From contig JAJYLW010000015.1 in assembly GCA_021787475.1 (NCBI GenBank), positions 1 to 55,252 on the forward strand: DNA of 55,252 nt, written 5' to 3'. The position numbers and the translations under genes were made by a program. This DNA is from Actinomycetes bacterium. Its GTDB lineage: Bacteria; Actinomycetota; Thermoleophilia; BMS3ABIN01. The notes under the pieces are model-generated. The model ran no database searches. It saw nothing but the letters and a program-made list of their open reading frames with translations, and was not told the origin of the DNA. Below, one piece after another: positions 34,601 to 41,815 of this stretch (position 1 is the stretch's first letter; each line of letters opens with the position of its first letter).

Positions 34601-35754
34601 ACGCCGGCAACTCCGCCAGCATGAGCGGCAGCTTCACCGTACAGGACACGCTGCCGCCCGTTATCACCAGCATCAGCCCGTCCGGAACGGTCAGCCAGGC
34701 GTCCATACCTTCTCCCTGGAACGTGGAGATTGCCTATGAGGACGCCGGCTCGGGGGTTAATGCCTCAAGCATGGTGATAAACCTGGACGGCCAGAAGGTG
34801 GCCGGCTGCACTATCAGCGCCAGCGCCGCCAACTGCCCGATCCCGGCCGCCAACGAGGGAATGGGATTGCACTCCATCAGCGGTTACCTGAGCGACAACG
34901 CCGGCAACCAGGCCCAGATCGTCGGCAACTTCATGATCACGCCGGCGCTGAGCACTGTCTCGCCTCACGGCGGCTACAGCTCCACCACAAATGACTGCAA
35001 CCTCTGTCATGAGATGCACGGGGCCGACAGCGATTACAGTCTTGTCCGGGAGTCAACGGTGACCCAGGTTTGCGGCACCTGTCACGGACTCTTCGGCGCC
35101 CCGGTGGGCAACAATACCTGGACGCCGCCGCCGCCGTCATTCAGCAGCAACAGCAGCCTCGGCCAGGCGACCGTCTCCCAGTATGCCGTCTATACCGTTG
35201 ACATGTCGAAGATGACGCCGAGCCAGATGGACGCCGTTCCCGGGCACAGCCTCGGGGTAATGTACGGCGGCACGGTCGTTCGCAACAGCAACAGCATTCC
35301 CGACGGCAGCGGCCAGCTGCAGGTCATCTCTGACAGCAACTCCATTTACAGCGGCCAGCCGGCAACCGATTTTGAGGCGCTCCAGGGGTTGAGCTGCGTC
35401 TCCTGCCATACCCCGCATGGATCAACTGATATAACCCAGAGTTTCGGCAACCAGCTGACCGACAACGGTTTCAAGCCGGTGACGGCGAGCATGATGCTGA
35501 CGAATCGGCCGAATCATATCAATACGCCGGTGAAAAGCTATAACGAGTTCTGTGAAGCTTGCCATAACCTGGTAGGAACCGCCAGCGACAGCAACCCGAT
35601 TCACAAGCACCTGCCTCTGTGCGTCTCCTGCCATGGCGACCCCAGCAACGGTGCTTCCCGGGACTTTCCCCACACCAGCCCCAACGCCGATCTGCTTATC
35701 ACAGATACGGCCAACCTGTGTTCGCAGTGCCACGACCCGGCAACGCTGCTTTAA
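31633..35754 (+). CDS. Giant surface protein: NosD-like beta-helix, nine Ig-like repeats, C-terminal hexaheme cytochrome
   Basis: A 1373-residue exported protein. Residues 14-36 are a signal or anchor segment (FAGLAFALVISLGLFFA). Residues about 37-226 are a NosD-like right-handed beta-helix (GITLDGNGHSIAG, then GGNYWSDWTSPDADGDG). Residues about 227-1105 are nine Ig-like repeats of about 95 residues, most starting PPVI-type and ending SDNAGN...GSFSV; most have two cysteines about a dozen residues apart (SGC...C), suggesting one disulfide per domain. Residues about 1106-1373 carry six heme sites (CNLCH, CGTCH, CVSCH, CEACH, CVSCH, CSQCH), collinear with the separate cytochrome at 27499-29058. 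No LPXTG or C-terminal membrane anchor is seen. The layout reads as a long stalk holding a redox tip away from the cell. ATG at 31633 follows ctaaggg. Confidence 0.85.
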   Translation: MLVVRHIRKAGYLKVAFAGLAFALVISLGLFFANRGSASTTIGISNNSTGGDCTTVGAWDAATGTCTLTTDLTFQGNNGFQISSSGITLDGNGHSIAGSNQADGVVIQGVTGVTVKNLTVQSFDTGVYLNGASSVTLTGNTLAGNVSSGVNIVSSNSNTVYHNNFIDNGVQAQASGSGNVFNLASPQGGNYWSDWTSPDADGDGFVDIPYAFSGGQDNLPFTTQNGWVDTTPPVVTNIQPSASVVVSSVIVSASYNDSGLHASGVDPTSVTVTLDGNMLPNCSATATDVHCPANNLGVGLHTITVTVSDMVGNSSGATSGGFSVNDIQAPTVSAVAPSGAITTSTATISASYVDPAPASGISTSSVNLSLDGQALSGCMVTTTNVSCNVYGLTVGPHAIGGSVTDNAGNTSSINGSFNVGDATPPVISSVQPSGSISTSSAAISVYYSDPAPASGVNTSSVSVTLDGSPVSGCTVAASHANCPVYNLAVGSHVIGGLVSDNAGNQTAISGGFSVVDNAKPVITAVTPTGDIYSSAAGITVNYYDPAPASGINTAAVAVSVDGKALSGCTVTAQSASCNVSGLALGTHAISGSVADNASNTTTISGSFSIVDNIRPVATSVAPAGPNHYGTSAAISVYYTDPVGSGPSPAPASGINASSVSVTLDGTALSGCTVTATSANCNVSNLVQGMHLIGGHVSDNAGNASIIYGAFFIGRSGDTTPPQITIASMPPATAAIDVYYSDSEAGGAGIDTNSVVVTIDGGIISCSVGASQASCPVAQQSLGLHEVDAYAADNAGNWQKAAGAFNVTDNVAPVISNLQPAGTIGGSSTVISAGFNDPAPSSGIAAVSVYMDGAALSACNIDKSAGTVSCPIQGLTLGSSHNFTVNVSDNASNASTASGSFTVEDLTTPVITGISPAGAVNPGNIVVSAGYYDPNDPAHISSGIDVSSVAVQLDGKLLLGCHVTTSSVACPAYDLAPGTSPHAIGVTVKDDAGNSASMSGSFTVQDTLPPVITSISPSGTVSQASIPSPWNVEIAYEDAGSGVNASSMVINLDGQKVAGCTISASAANCPIPAANEGMGLHSISGYLSDNAGNQAQIVGNFMITPALSTVSPHGGYSSTTNDCNLCHEMHGADSDYSLVRESTVTQVCGTCHGLFGAPVGNNTWTPPPPSFSSNSSLGQATVSQYAVYTVDMSKMTPSQMDAVPGHSLGVMYGGTVVRNSNSIPDGSGQLQVISDSNSIYSGQPATDFEALQGLSCVSCHTPHGSTDITQSFGNQLTDNGFKPVTASMMLTNRPNHINTPVKSYNEFCEACHNLVGTASDSNPIHKHLPLCVSCHGDPSNGASRDFPHTSPNADLLITDTANLCSQCHDPATLL

Positions 35755-35856
35755 AGCCACTCGTCATTTCCGCCGAGAGAACCGGTTTTGAAGCTGCGGG
35801 GGGGCAGGCACGGCATTATATAAAGTAACATAAAATAACCAATATGTTAAATCTAA

Positions 35857-35885
35857 TTGCATTACTTTTGTTGATATTGTAGAAT
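35857..35885 (+). promoter_or_regulatory. Strong sigma70-type promoter upstream of a short terminated transcript
   Basis: TTGCAT at 35857-35862 and TAGAAT at 35880-35885 are 17 bases apart. Transcription would start near 35892, after the giant gene's stop, and meet a strong terminator at 36035-36066. Confidence 0.65.
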
Positions 35886-35891
35886 GAAAGT

Positions 35892-36066
35892 GCGGCTGGG
35901 CAGCTGCGCGTCCACGCAGCCGCCGGCTAATACGATGCCGGCCTTCGGCCCCGACCAGATCAGCCAGCAGTCATCGATTAACATGGGGTCTCACGTAGCC
36001 GGTTTTTAAACATATCAAAATAAAGCAATCGATTAAAAGGCCGGAGCTCTCAGCTCCGGCCTTTTT
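35892..36066 (+). ncRNA. Predicted small RNA or attenuated leader, about 175 nt
   Basis: Bounded by a good promoter and a perfect intrinsic terminator, with no open frame of note. Its first half is GC-rich and foldable: GCTGCG-cgtcca-CGCAGC nested in GCGGCTG...CAGCCGC, then ggcc-ttc-ggcc. The words catcgattaac and aatcgattaaa recur near the 3' end. It could be a stand-alone RNA or the attenuated 5' part of the message for the beta-helix gene at 36213, 147 bases beyond the terminator. It does not match a riboswitch class I know. Confidence 0.5.
36035..36066 (+). terminator. Intrinsic terminator
   Basis: GGCCGGAGCT, loop CTC, AGCTCCGGCC at 36039-36061 is a perfect 10-bp stem, followed by TTTTT and preceded by AAAA, so it can work on either strand. 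It ends the predicted 175-nt RNA. Confidence 0.85.
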
Positions 36067-36212
36067 GCGGCCACATTCAAGTGGGGCATTAATGAGCGGC
36101 GGGCTTATCAGGGCGGCAGATTGGACGATAAGATTACAGCGAACTGGATTCGAGGAACATTTTGCCTGTATTAAGAATCTATTCTTAACCGTCCGGAAAG
36201 GAAAGCTTCCCA

Positions 36213-38612
36213 ATGAGAGGTCTAAATACTTGCCTGATCCGTCTGAAAAAAAGCCCTGGCGGGAAAATTTTTTTGGCGATTGGCCTAATCATCGCAGCCA
36301 CACTGGGTTTGCACATCAGCTCCGCGGCGGCCGGCGGCGGAGCCATCAGCTCGAGCACTACTTTTAATATCAGCAATGCTGTCGGCGGCGGGGATTGCAC
36401 TGCCCGCGGCATCGGCACCTGGAACCAAAGCACCCTCACCTGCACGCTGACAAGCGACGTGACCATGACCGCCGCGGTTGACGGCATTCAAATAGACAGC
36501 GACGGCGTCACCCTCGACGGCAACGGCCATACGCTGACGGGAAACGGCTCCGGTGAGTCGGGAGTTTTGGGAGTTTATCTCTCGGGCCGGACGCGGGTAA
36601 CGGTCAGGAATCTGAACGTTACCAATTTTAACATTGGCATCGGCCTTGATTCATCCAGCAGCAACGTCATTTCCGGCAACACCGCCAATTCAAACGGGGC
36701 GGGCATCGACCTGGAAAACACGAGCGATAATAATACAATTTCGGCCAACACCGCTGACTCGAATTATACGGGAATCAACCTTGCCAACTCCTCCAGCAAC
36801 AACTTCGTTTCTGGCAATACGGCCGATTTTAATGTCGGAAGTATTCTTAGCGCCGGAATTCTGGTTTCCTCTTCCAGTAACACCATTTCCGGGAACACCG
36901 CCAATTCGAACGGGATCGTCGGGATCGAACTTTTTAGCTCCACAAGCAACAATAACGTTAACGTTACGGGCAACACCACCAATTCAAATTTCGAAGCCGG
37001 TATCGGGCTTTTCGATTTCAACAATAATGAGATTTTGAACAATTCAACTATGTTGAACGCAATAGGAATTGCTGCCACTGACGCCAGCAGCAATACATTT
37101 TCGGGCAACACGATCAGCGCAGGTAACAATGGTATTGTTCTTGACACAAGCTCAACGGGCTCCAACAACAACATCATCTACCGCAACAACTTCATCGGCA
37201 ACACGACCCAGGCGAGCGTGGAAGCCGGCAGCACCGGCAACGTCTTTAACCTGCCGCTTCCCGCCGGCGGCAACTACTGGAGCAACTGGACTTCTCCCGA
37301 CTCTGACAATGACGGCATCGTGGATAGCCCTTACGTTTTTTCCGGCGGCCAGGACAATCTTCCCTGGACCTCGCAGAACGGCTGGCTTAATGATTATTTC
37401 TGGACCTGGTATGATAACCAGAGCCCCGGGGCCAAAGACTGGGTGCTGCTCTCCAACCCCGCCGGCTCGGGCAGCCTCTCCTTTCGCCTTAAAATAGCAG
37501 GCTCTTCCAAAGCGCTGCCAGACTCGGGCCTGGTCGGCGCCGGGAAAACCCTCTACGCCCAGTACCCGGGACTGATGGGCGGGCCGGTGGACGCAACCAA
37601 GGCGCTTCCCTCTGGCGCGGCCGTAACCTCGCAGCGAACCTTATGGGCGGGAAACTCACTGGAGGAAGTCCTGGGCCAGCGCACAGACAAGCTTTCCAAT
37701 GATTATTTCTGGACCTGGTACGATAACCAGAGCTCCGGCTATACAAACTGGATTTTAATCGCTAATACGGGTATGGACCACAACGGCAATACCCAGGGAG
37801 CAGTCACGGCGACTGTTAAGATCGGCGGTTCGGCGGTCTGGAGCGGCAGCATCCCTCCGGGAGGAAGGGTAACCCCCACCTTTCCCGGCAGGATGGGCGG
37901 CCCGGTTGAGGTGACATCCTCAGGCGGAGACGTGATGGCTTCCCAGAGGGTTCTTTCCAACTACGGCTCAGCCTTTAACGAGGTGCCGGGCGTCCCGGCC
38001 TCCTCACTGGCTGACACCTACCTCTGGACCTGGTACGACAACCAGAGCCCCGGAGCGATAAACTGGGTGCTTGTGGCAAATCCGCCCGGAGCCCCGGCGC
38101 CAATCTATTACAACATCTTTATCGGCAGCACTCTGGTAAAAAGCGGCGGGCCGATCGCCCCCGGCCATGACGTCACCCCTGCCTTCCCCGGCAGGATGGG
38201 AGGACCGGTTAAAGTTGTCACGTTCAACAATCCCGCCCATCCGGGAGTGAGCCCCGCGCCTTCTATCTGCTCCCAGCGCTCGGTCTTCGGGCCTTCGTTT
38301 GAGGAAGTGCCGGGCTCTTCCGTCTCCTCACTTGCCGGAAGCTACAACTGGACTTGGTACGATAACCAAAGCCCCGGTATGAGCAACTGGGTGCTTGTGG
38401 CAAATCCGGGCACAGCTACGGTAAACAATGTCACCGTCAAGATAGCCGGAAAGACGGTTTGGGGGCCGGCCAGCATCGGCTCCGGCGCCATGGTTACGCC
38501 AACCTTTCCAGGCAAGATGGGCGGCCCCGTCCAGGTGAGCGCCGGCGGTAACGTGATTGCCTCCCAACGGGTGCTTTACAACGGCTACTTCAACGAGGTG
38601 CTGGGGGAGTAG
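36213..38612 (+). CDS. Secreted NosD-like beta-helix protein with four WTWYDNQSPG-type repeats
   Basis: A 799-residue protein. Residues 17-42 form a signal segment (KIFLAIGLIIAATLGLHISS). Residues about 50-390 are a NosD-like beta-helix with many SSNNxISGNTANSN-type turns and the ending GGNYWSNWTSPDSDNDGI; this head is clearly related to residues 37-226 of the giant protein at 31633. Residues about 393-799 are four repeats of about 100 residues, each with WTWYDNQS, NWVLVANP, FPGRMGGPV and SQRVL motifs. It contains no CxxCH. Tyr/Trp-rich repeats suggest binding of sugars or surfaces, but that is inference. ATG at 36213 is preceded by ggaaaggaaag. No wall anchor is seen. It is 146 bases past a terminator, so it has its own promoter or depends on readthrough. 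Confidence 0.75.
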   Translation: MRGLNTCLIRLKKSPGGKIFLAIGLIIAATLGLHISSAAAGGGAISSSTTFNISNAVGGGDCTARGIGTWNQSTLTCTLTSDVTMTAAVDGIQIDSDGVTLDGNGHTLTGNGSGESGVLGVYLSGRTRVTVRNLNVTNFNIGIGLDSSSSNVISGNTANSNGAGIDLENTSDNNTISANTADSNYTGINLANSSSNNFVSGNTADFNVGSILSAGILVSSSSNTISGNTANSNGIVGIELFSSTSNNNVNVTGNTTNSNFEAGIGLFDFNNNEILNNSTMLNAIGIAATDASSNTFSGNTISAGNNGIVLDTSSTGSNNNIIYRNNFIGNTTQASVEAGSTGNVFNLPLPAGGNYWSNWTSPDSDNDGIVDSPYVFSGGQDNLPWTSQNGWLNDYFWTWYDNQSPGAKDWVLLSNPAGSGSLSFRLKIAGSSKALPDSGLVGAGKTLYAQYPGLMGGPVDATKALPSGAAVTSQRTLWAGNSLEEVLGQRTDKLSNDYFWTWYDNQSSGYTNWILIANTGMDHNGNTQGAVTATVKIGGSAVWSGSIPPGGRVTPTFPGRMGGPVEVTSSGGDVMASQRVLSNYGSAFNEVPGVPASSLADTYLWTWYDNQSPGAINWVLVANPPGAPAPIYYNIFIGSTLVKSGGPIAPGHDVTPAFPGRMGGPVKVVTFNNPAHPGVSPAPSICSQRSVFGPSFEEVPGSSVSSLAGSYNWTWYDNQSPGMSNWVLVANPGTATVNNVTVKIAGKTVWGPASIGSGAMVTPTFPGKMGGPVQVSAGGNVIASQRVLYNGYFNEVLGE

Positions 38613-38800
38613 CAGGAAGATCGGGCACAAGTTTTAGGGCTTTTCCCTCCTGCGCCATTGCCCATTGCTTTTCGCTAGCCTCGCTACGGGATCGGCTCTT
38701 AAGCAGCAGCGCTGTTTTACCGAAAGAGAGAGCGAGTGATATATAAGTGATAAAGCGGCATCAGCCGCGGCGCCGGCGTTCATTGCCGGTGAGTTTTTAA

Positions 38801-41104
38801 ATGTTGGCATTGGCTTCTTTTTTTCAACAGCAGCTTGACTTTGTCTTATTCATTTACGGGCTGGCGTTAATCCTGCTGGCGGCCGTCTGCCTGCACATGC
38901 GGACCTCGCCGCGCCGCCTGCCCTGGCTCTGGCTGGGCTTGTTCGGGCTTACCGGCGGCATCCGGCAATGGGCCAGCCTTGTCTCAATTGTCAATGACGG
39001 CGCATCATTCAGGCTGTTACGCCTGGTTTTGCTGGCCGCCTCGTATTTTTTCCTGCTGGAGTTTGGCCGCCGGGGCCTGAAACGAATACTTGGCAAAGGA
39101 CCCGGCCCCTGGATTTATCTGCCGCTCGGGGCGGCGGCTTTTTCGGGGGTCTTCGGCGGAGGACAGTCCGGAGCAGGCGCCACCATAAGTTATACTCTCG
39201 GCATTCCGGGCGGCATTCTGACCGCCCTTGTTTTGCTTTACGCGGCCCGAACGGCGAAGAACGGCGGCAGCCTGGAACGGCTCGCGGCACTGGCTTTGGG
39301 GGCGTACTCGGTTTTTGCCGGGCTGGTTGTGCCCGGCGCTTCCTTTGTCCCGGCCTCAGTGCTAAACGAGGCCAATTTCACTTCCAGATTTGGCGTTCCG
39401 GTTCAATTGCTGCTGGGTTTGCTGACGCTTCTTTTCACTGCATCAATCTGGTCGTACGGCCAGCGCACTCGCCCCCAGCTGGAATACATTGTCAGGCGCA
39501 AGGTCAGCGGCCCGGTGCTGGCAATCATGTTTGTGACCGTGCTTGCCGCAGGATGGATTTCCACGGAGCTCTTTGGCGACAACCATATACAGATGATGAA
39601 GAGCGATCTGACCAATCAGACCGCCGCCATCTCGGCGGCGATTGACGAGCATATCCAGAAAATAATTGAGACCCAGGCAAACCCGACAAATCCGGAATAC
39701 AGGAGCCAGGTGGCCGAGCTTAAGGAGCATCTGGGCGATATCCAGAAGGCGAATCCGCAGATGATCGGCCTGATGATATTCGAAAGCGCTGCGGGGCCGC
39801 GGCTGCTGATGTCCAGCGGGCAGGCTTTCCCTCTGGCTGGCGGGCGAGCACAAGCCGGCGAGGCGGAATCTCAGGGCCCGGCTTCAGCATTCTCTGGCCG
39901 TGAGCCGGTCACAGGTGGCTCCTATCATTCCGGCTCCCGGTCTTATCTGGTCAGTTACACACCCATCAACGATTCTGCCGGCAAGACAATCGCGGTTGTT
40001 GCAGTTGAATTCGACTCTTCACATTTTGACTCCATGATCGCCGTCTACCGGCTGGTGCCCATCAGCATCACGCTGTTTGTCCTTCTGATCATGATCGGCG
40101 CCTACGTGACCAGACAAAATCTGGCCGAGAGGGCGGAGATACTGGAGAACGCCAAGAAAAGGTTCTCCGATCTGACCCACAAGGCGATCATGGAGCGCCG
40201 CTGGGAGGTCGGCTTTGAGGACGATTTTGTGCCCACCTGCTGGGAAGTTAAAAAGTGCGACAAGACCAATTGCCCCGTCTATGGGAAAGAACACGCGCGC
40301 TGCTGGCTGATCGCCGGCACCTACTGCCGCGGCCAGGTACAGGGTCAGTTTGCCCAGAAACTTGGCGACTGTTCACAATGCGATATCTACAGGGAGGCAA
40401 TGACGCATGGGCCTGTGAGCGAGATTGGCGAGAACTTCAACAGTCTGATGTGGTCGCTTCGGGAAAAGGAGGACCTGCTCAAAGTCACCAACGATGAGCT
40501 GGAAAAACATAACCGGGAGTTGAAGGAGCTACACCGCCTTGCCGAAGAGCGAGCCGATACCGATGGACTGACCGGCCTCAAGAACCACAGTTATTTCCAG
40601 CAGCGCCTGATGGAGGAGACCGACCGGGCCCAGCGCTACGGCCGCCCCCTGTCACTTATCATGCTGGACCTCGACAAATTTAAAGAGGTGAACGATTGCT
40701 TTGGTCACCAGAAAGGAGACCATCTTCTCCAACTGGTTGGCAAGATCCTGTCGGGCGAGGTGCGCGACGTTGACCTGGCCGCCAGATATGGCGGGGAAGA
40801 ATTCATGATCATCATGCCGGAGATCAAAGGCGAGGAAGCTGTCAAAGCTGCCGAACGCCTGCGCGGCAAAGTGGAGCATCTTTACCGGGAAGTGGACCTG
40901 CCGGAGCACCAGACCGCGGCCAGCTTTGGCGTCGCCGATTTCCCCGCCTGCGCCCGGGACAGCAGCAGCCTGATCGCCGCCGCCGACGGCGCACTGCTCT
41001 TTGCCAAACGCTCGGGCCGCAACCGGGTTGTCTATCTAGATGAAGAGTTGAAGAAGGCGATCAACTGGGATGAGGACAAGAAGCCTGGCAGTTACGCGGC
41101 TTGA
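38801..41104 (+). CDS. Membrane diguanylate cyclase with Cache-like sensor and Cys-rich two-CW domain
   Basis: A 767-residue signalling protein. Residues 1-225 hold about seven membrane segments. Another segment near 237-255, an extracytoplasmic Cache-like region near 256-405 and a segment near 412-432 follow. Residues about 470-530 are Cys-rich (CWEVKKCDKTNCPVYGKE, then CWLIAGTYC and CSQC), like the two-CW motif of many anaerobe sensors, which may hold a metal, cluster or heme. After a coiled coil, the GGDEF domain (about 590-755) has an intact GGEEF active site and the RDVD I-site five residues before it, so it should make c-di-GMP with product inhibition. It stands next to the surface-protein genes, and c-di-GMP often controls surface attachment. 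ATG at 38801 follows ggtgag. Confidence 0.82.
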   Translation: MLALASFFQQQLDFVLFIYGLALILLAAVCLHMRTSPRRLPWLWLGLFGLTGGIRQWASLVSIVNDGASFRLLRLVLLAASYFFLLEFGRRGLKRILGKGPGPWIYLPLGAAAFSGVFGGGQSGAGATISYTLGIPGGILTALVLLYAARTAKNGGSLERLAALALGAYSVFAGLVVPGASFVPASVLNEANFTSRFGVPVQLLLGLLTLLFTASIWSYGQRTRPQLEYIVRRKVSGPVLAIMFVTVLAAGWISTELFGDNHIQMMKSDLTNQTAAISAAIDEHIQKIIETQANPTNPEYRSQVAELKEHLGDIQKANPQMIGLMIFESAAGPRLLMSSGQAFPLAGGRAQAGEAESQGPASAFSGREPVTGGSYHSGSRSYLVSYTPINDSAGKTIAVVAVEFDSSHFDSMIAVYRLVPISITLFVLLIMIGAYVTRQNLAERAEILENAKKRFSDLTHKAIMERRWEVGFEDDFVPTCWEVKKCDKTNCPVYGKEHARCWLIAGTYCRGQVQGQFAQKLGDCSQCDIYREAMTHGPVSEIGENFNSLMWSLREKEDLLKVTNDELEKHNRELKELHRLAEERADTDGLTGLKNHSYFQQRLMEETDRAQRYGRPLSLIMLDLDKFKEVNDCFGHQKGDHLLQLVGKILSGEVRDVDLAARYGGEEFMIIMPEIKGEEAVKAAERLRGKVEHLYREVDLPEHQTAASFGVADFPACARDSSSLIAAADGALLFAKRSGRNRVVYLDEELKKAINWDEDKKPGSYAA

Positions 41105-41206
41105 AATAGACGCTGCCGATCTATGGTTGCAAGAGCTAAGCCTCGCAAAGCTGCATACTTTTTGCCCTTGGCATCAGTGACCATCTGCCTGCAGAGAAGC
41201 TCGGCG

Positions 41207-41545
41207 TTATACCACGTTAACCGAATCGCAAGATCGAAAAGTGTCGTCAGTTGTGAGCGCGCCGCTGAGGCAGGCCCGCGCCTCCCCGAGTTGGAGGTTC
41301 AGTGACTGAGTTAAAAAATGGAAGACCACGTCGGGAATGCCGTCTTCATTGATGTCTTCAACGTTGAAGCTGATGGGGCCGGCGCCGGCAAATATTACTG
41401 AGTCGGAAATAATGGTTGTGGCGTCAAAGTCGCCGTAACTGTACACTCCCACAGCGACGTTGCCATTGCTGCCAAGATAATGGAATTGGGGCAACTCCCC
41501 GGCTTAATGTCGATGCCGCCGTCAGTGCCGTCCACACAGATGGTT
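41207..41545 (-). pseudogene. Frameshifted remnant of a secreted-protein C-terminal domain
   Basis: One minus-strand frame reads GIDIKPGSCPNSIIL and then loses the match; the next frame continues GSNGNVAVGVYSYGDFDATT, later VEDINEDGIPDVVFHF and GEARACLSG...CDSVNV. Together these make a complete domain commonly seen at the end of secreted proteins (IDIKPGSxPN...VAIL...FDA...DxNxDGxxDLVxxF). The break near 41478 is explained by one missing base. A stop codon lies upstream of TICVDGTDG near 41545, so only this fragment remains. The rest of 41105-41632 holds no recognised gene. Confidence 0.65.
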
Positions 41546-41632
41546 CACGCCCATTACCTGCGGGAATTCTATTTCTTCCGATTCGATTCTTCCGCTGTAC
41601 CAGTGAATTGCAAATATCAACTTTCCTGCAGT

Positions 41633-41728
41633 TGGCGGGAAGGCGTAGGAATCGAACCTACCAATGACGGGGTTACCGCCACCTACCGGTTTTGAAGACC
41701 GGCTGGGCCACCAGACCCCTGCCCTCCC
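41633..41728 (-). tRNA. selC: tRNA-Sec (anticodon UCA)
   Basis: A 96-base tRNA gene with encoded CCA. The acceptor stem GGGAGGGC pairs with GCCTTCCC over 8 bp, and the T stem GTAGG/CCTAC has 5 bp, giving the 13-bp acceptor-T arm of bacterial tRNA-Sec. The anticodon stem CCGGT/ACCGG holds the loop CTTCAAA with anticodon TCA at 41693-41695. A long variable arm follows. It lies 87 bases after the selB stop on the same strand, completing a selA-selB-selC set. Confidence 0.95.
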
Positions 41729-41815
41729 GTAAGGATTATGGCCACTCGCATTCTATCCTAACCGCAGCCCGGGCGAATATTGATCGTGCCGTATAGATGC
41801 TTCTGTATAAGTTCT

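Noticed and set aside
31633-35754. Sortase or C-terminal membrane anchoring of the giant protein
   Set aside because: The protein ends a few residues after its last heme site, with no LPXTG motif, hydrophobic helix or positive tail.
36065-36367. 100-residue plus-strand frame overlapping the start of the second beta-helix gene
   Set aside because: No domain, and it overlaps the clearly supported signal peptide region of the gene at 36213 in another frame.
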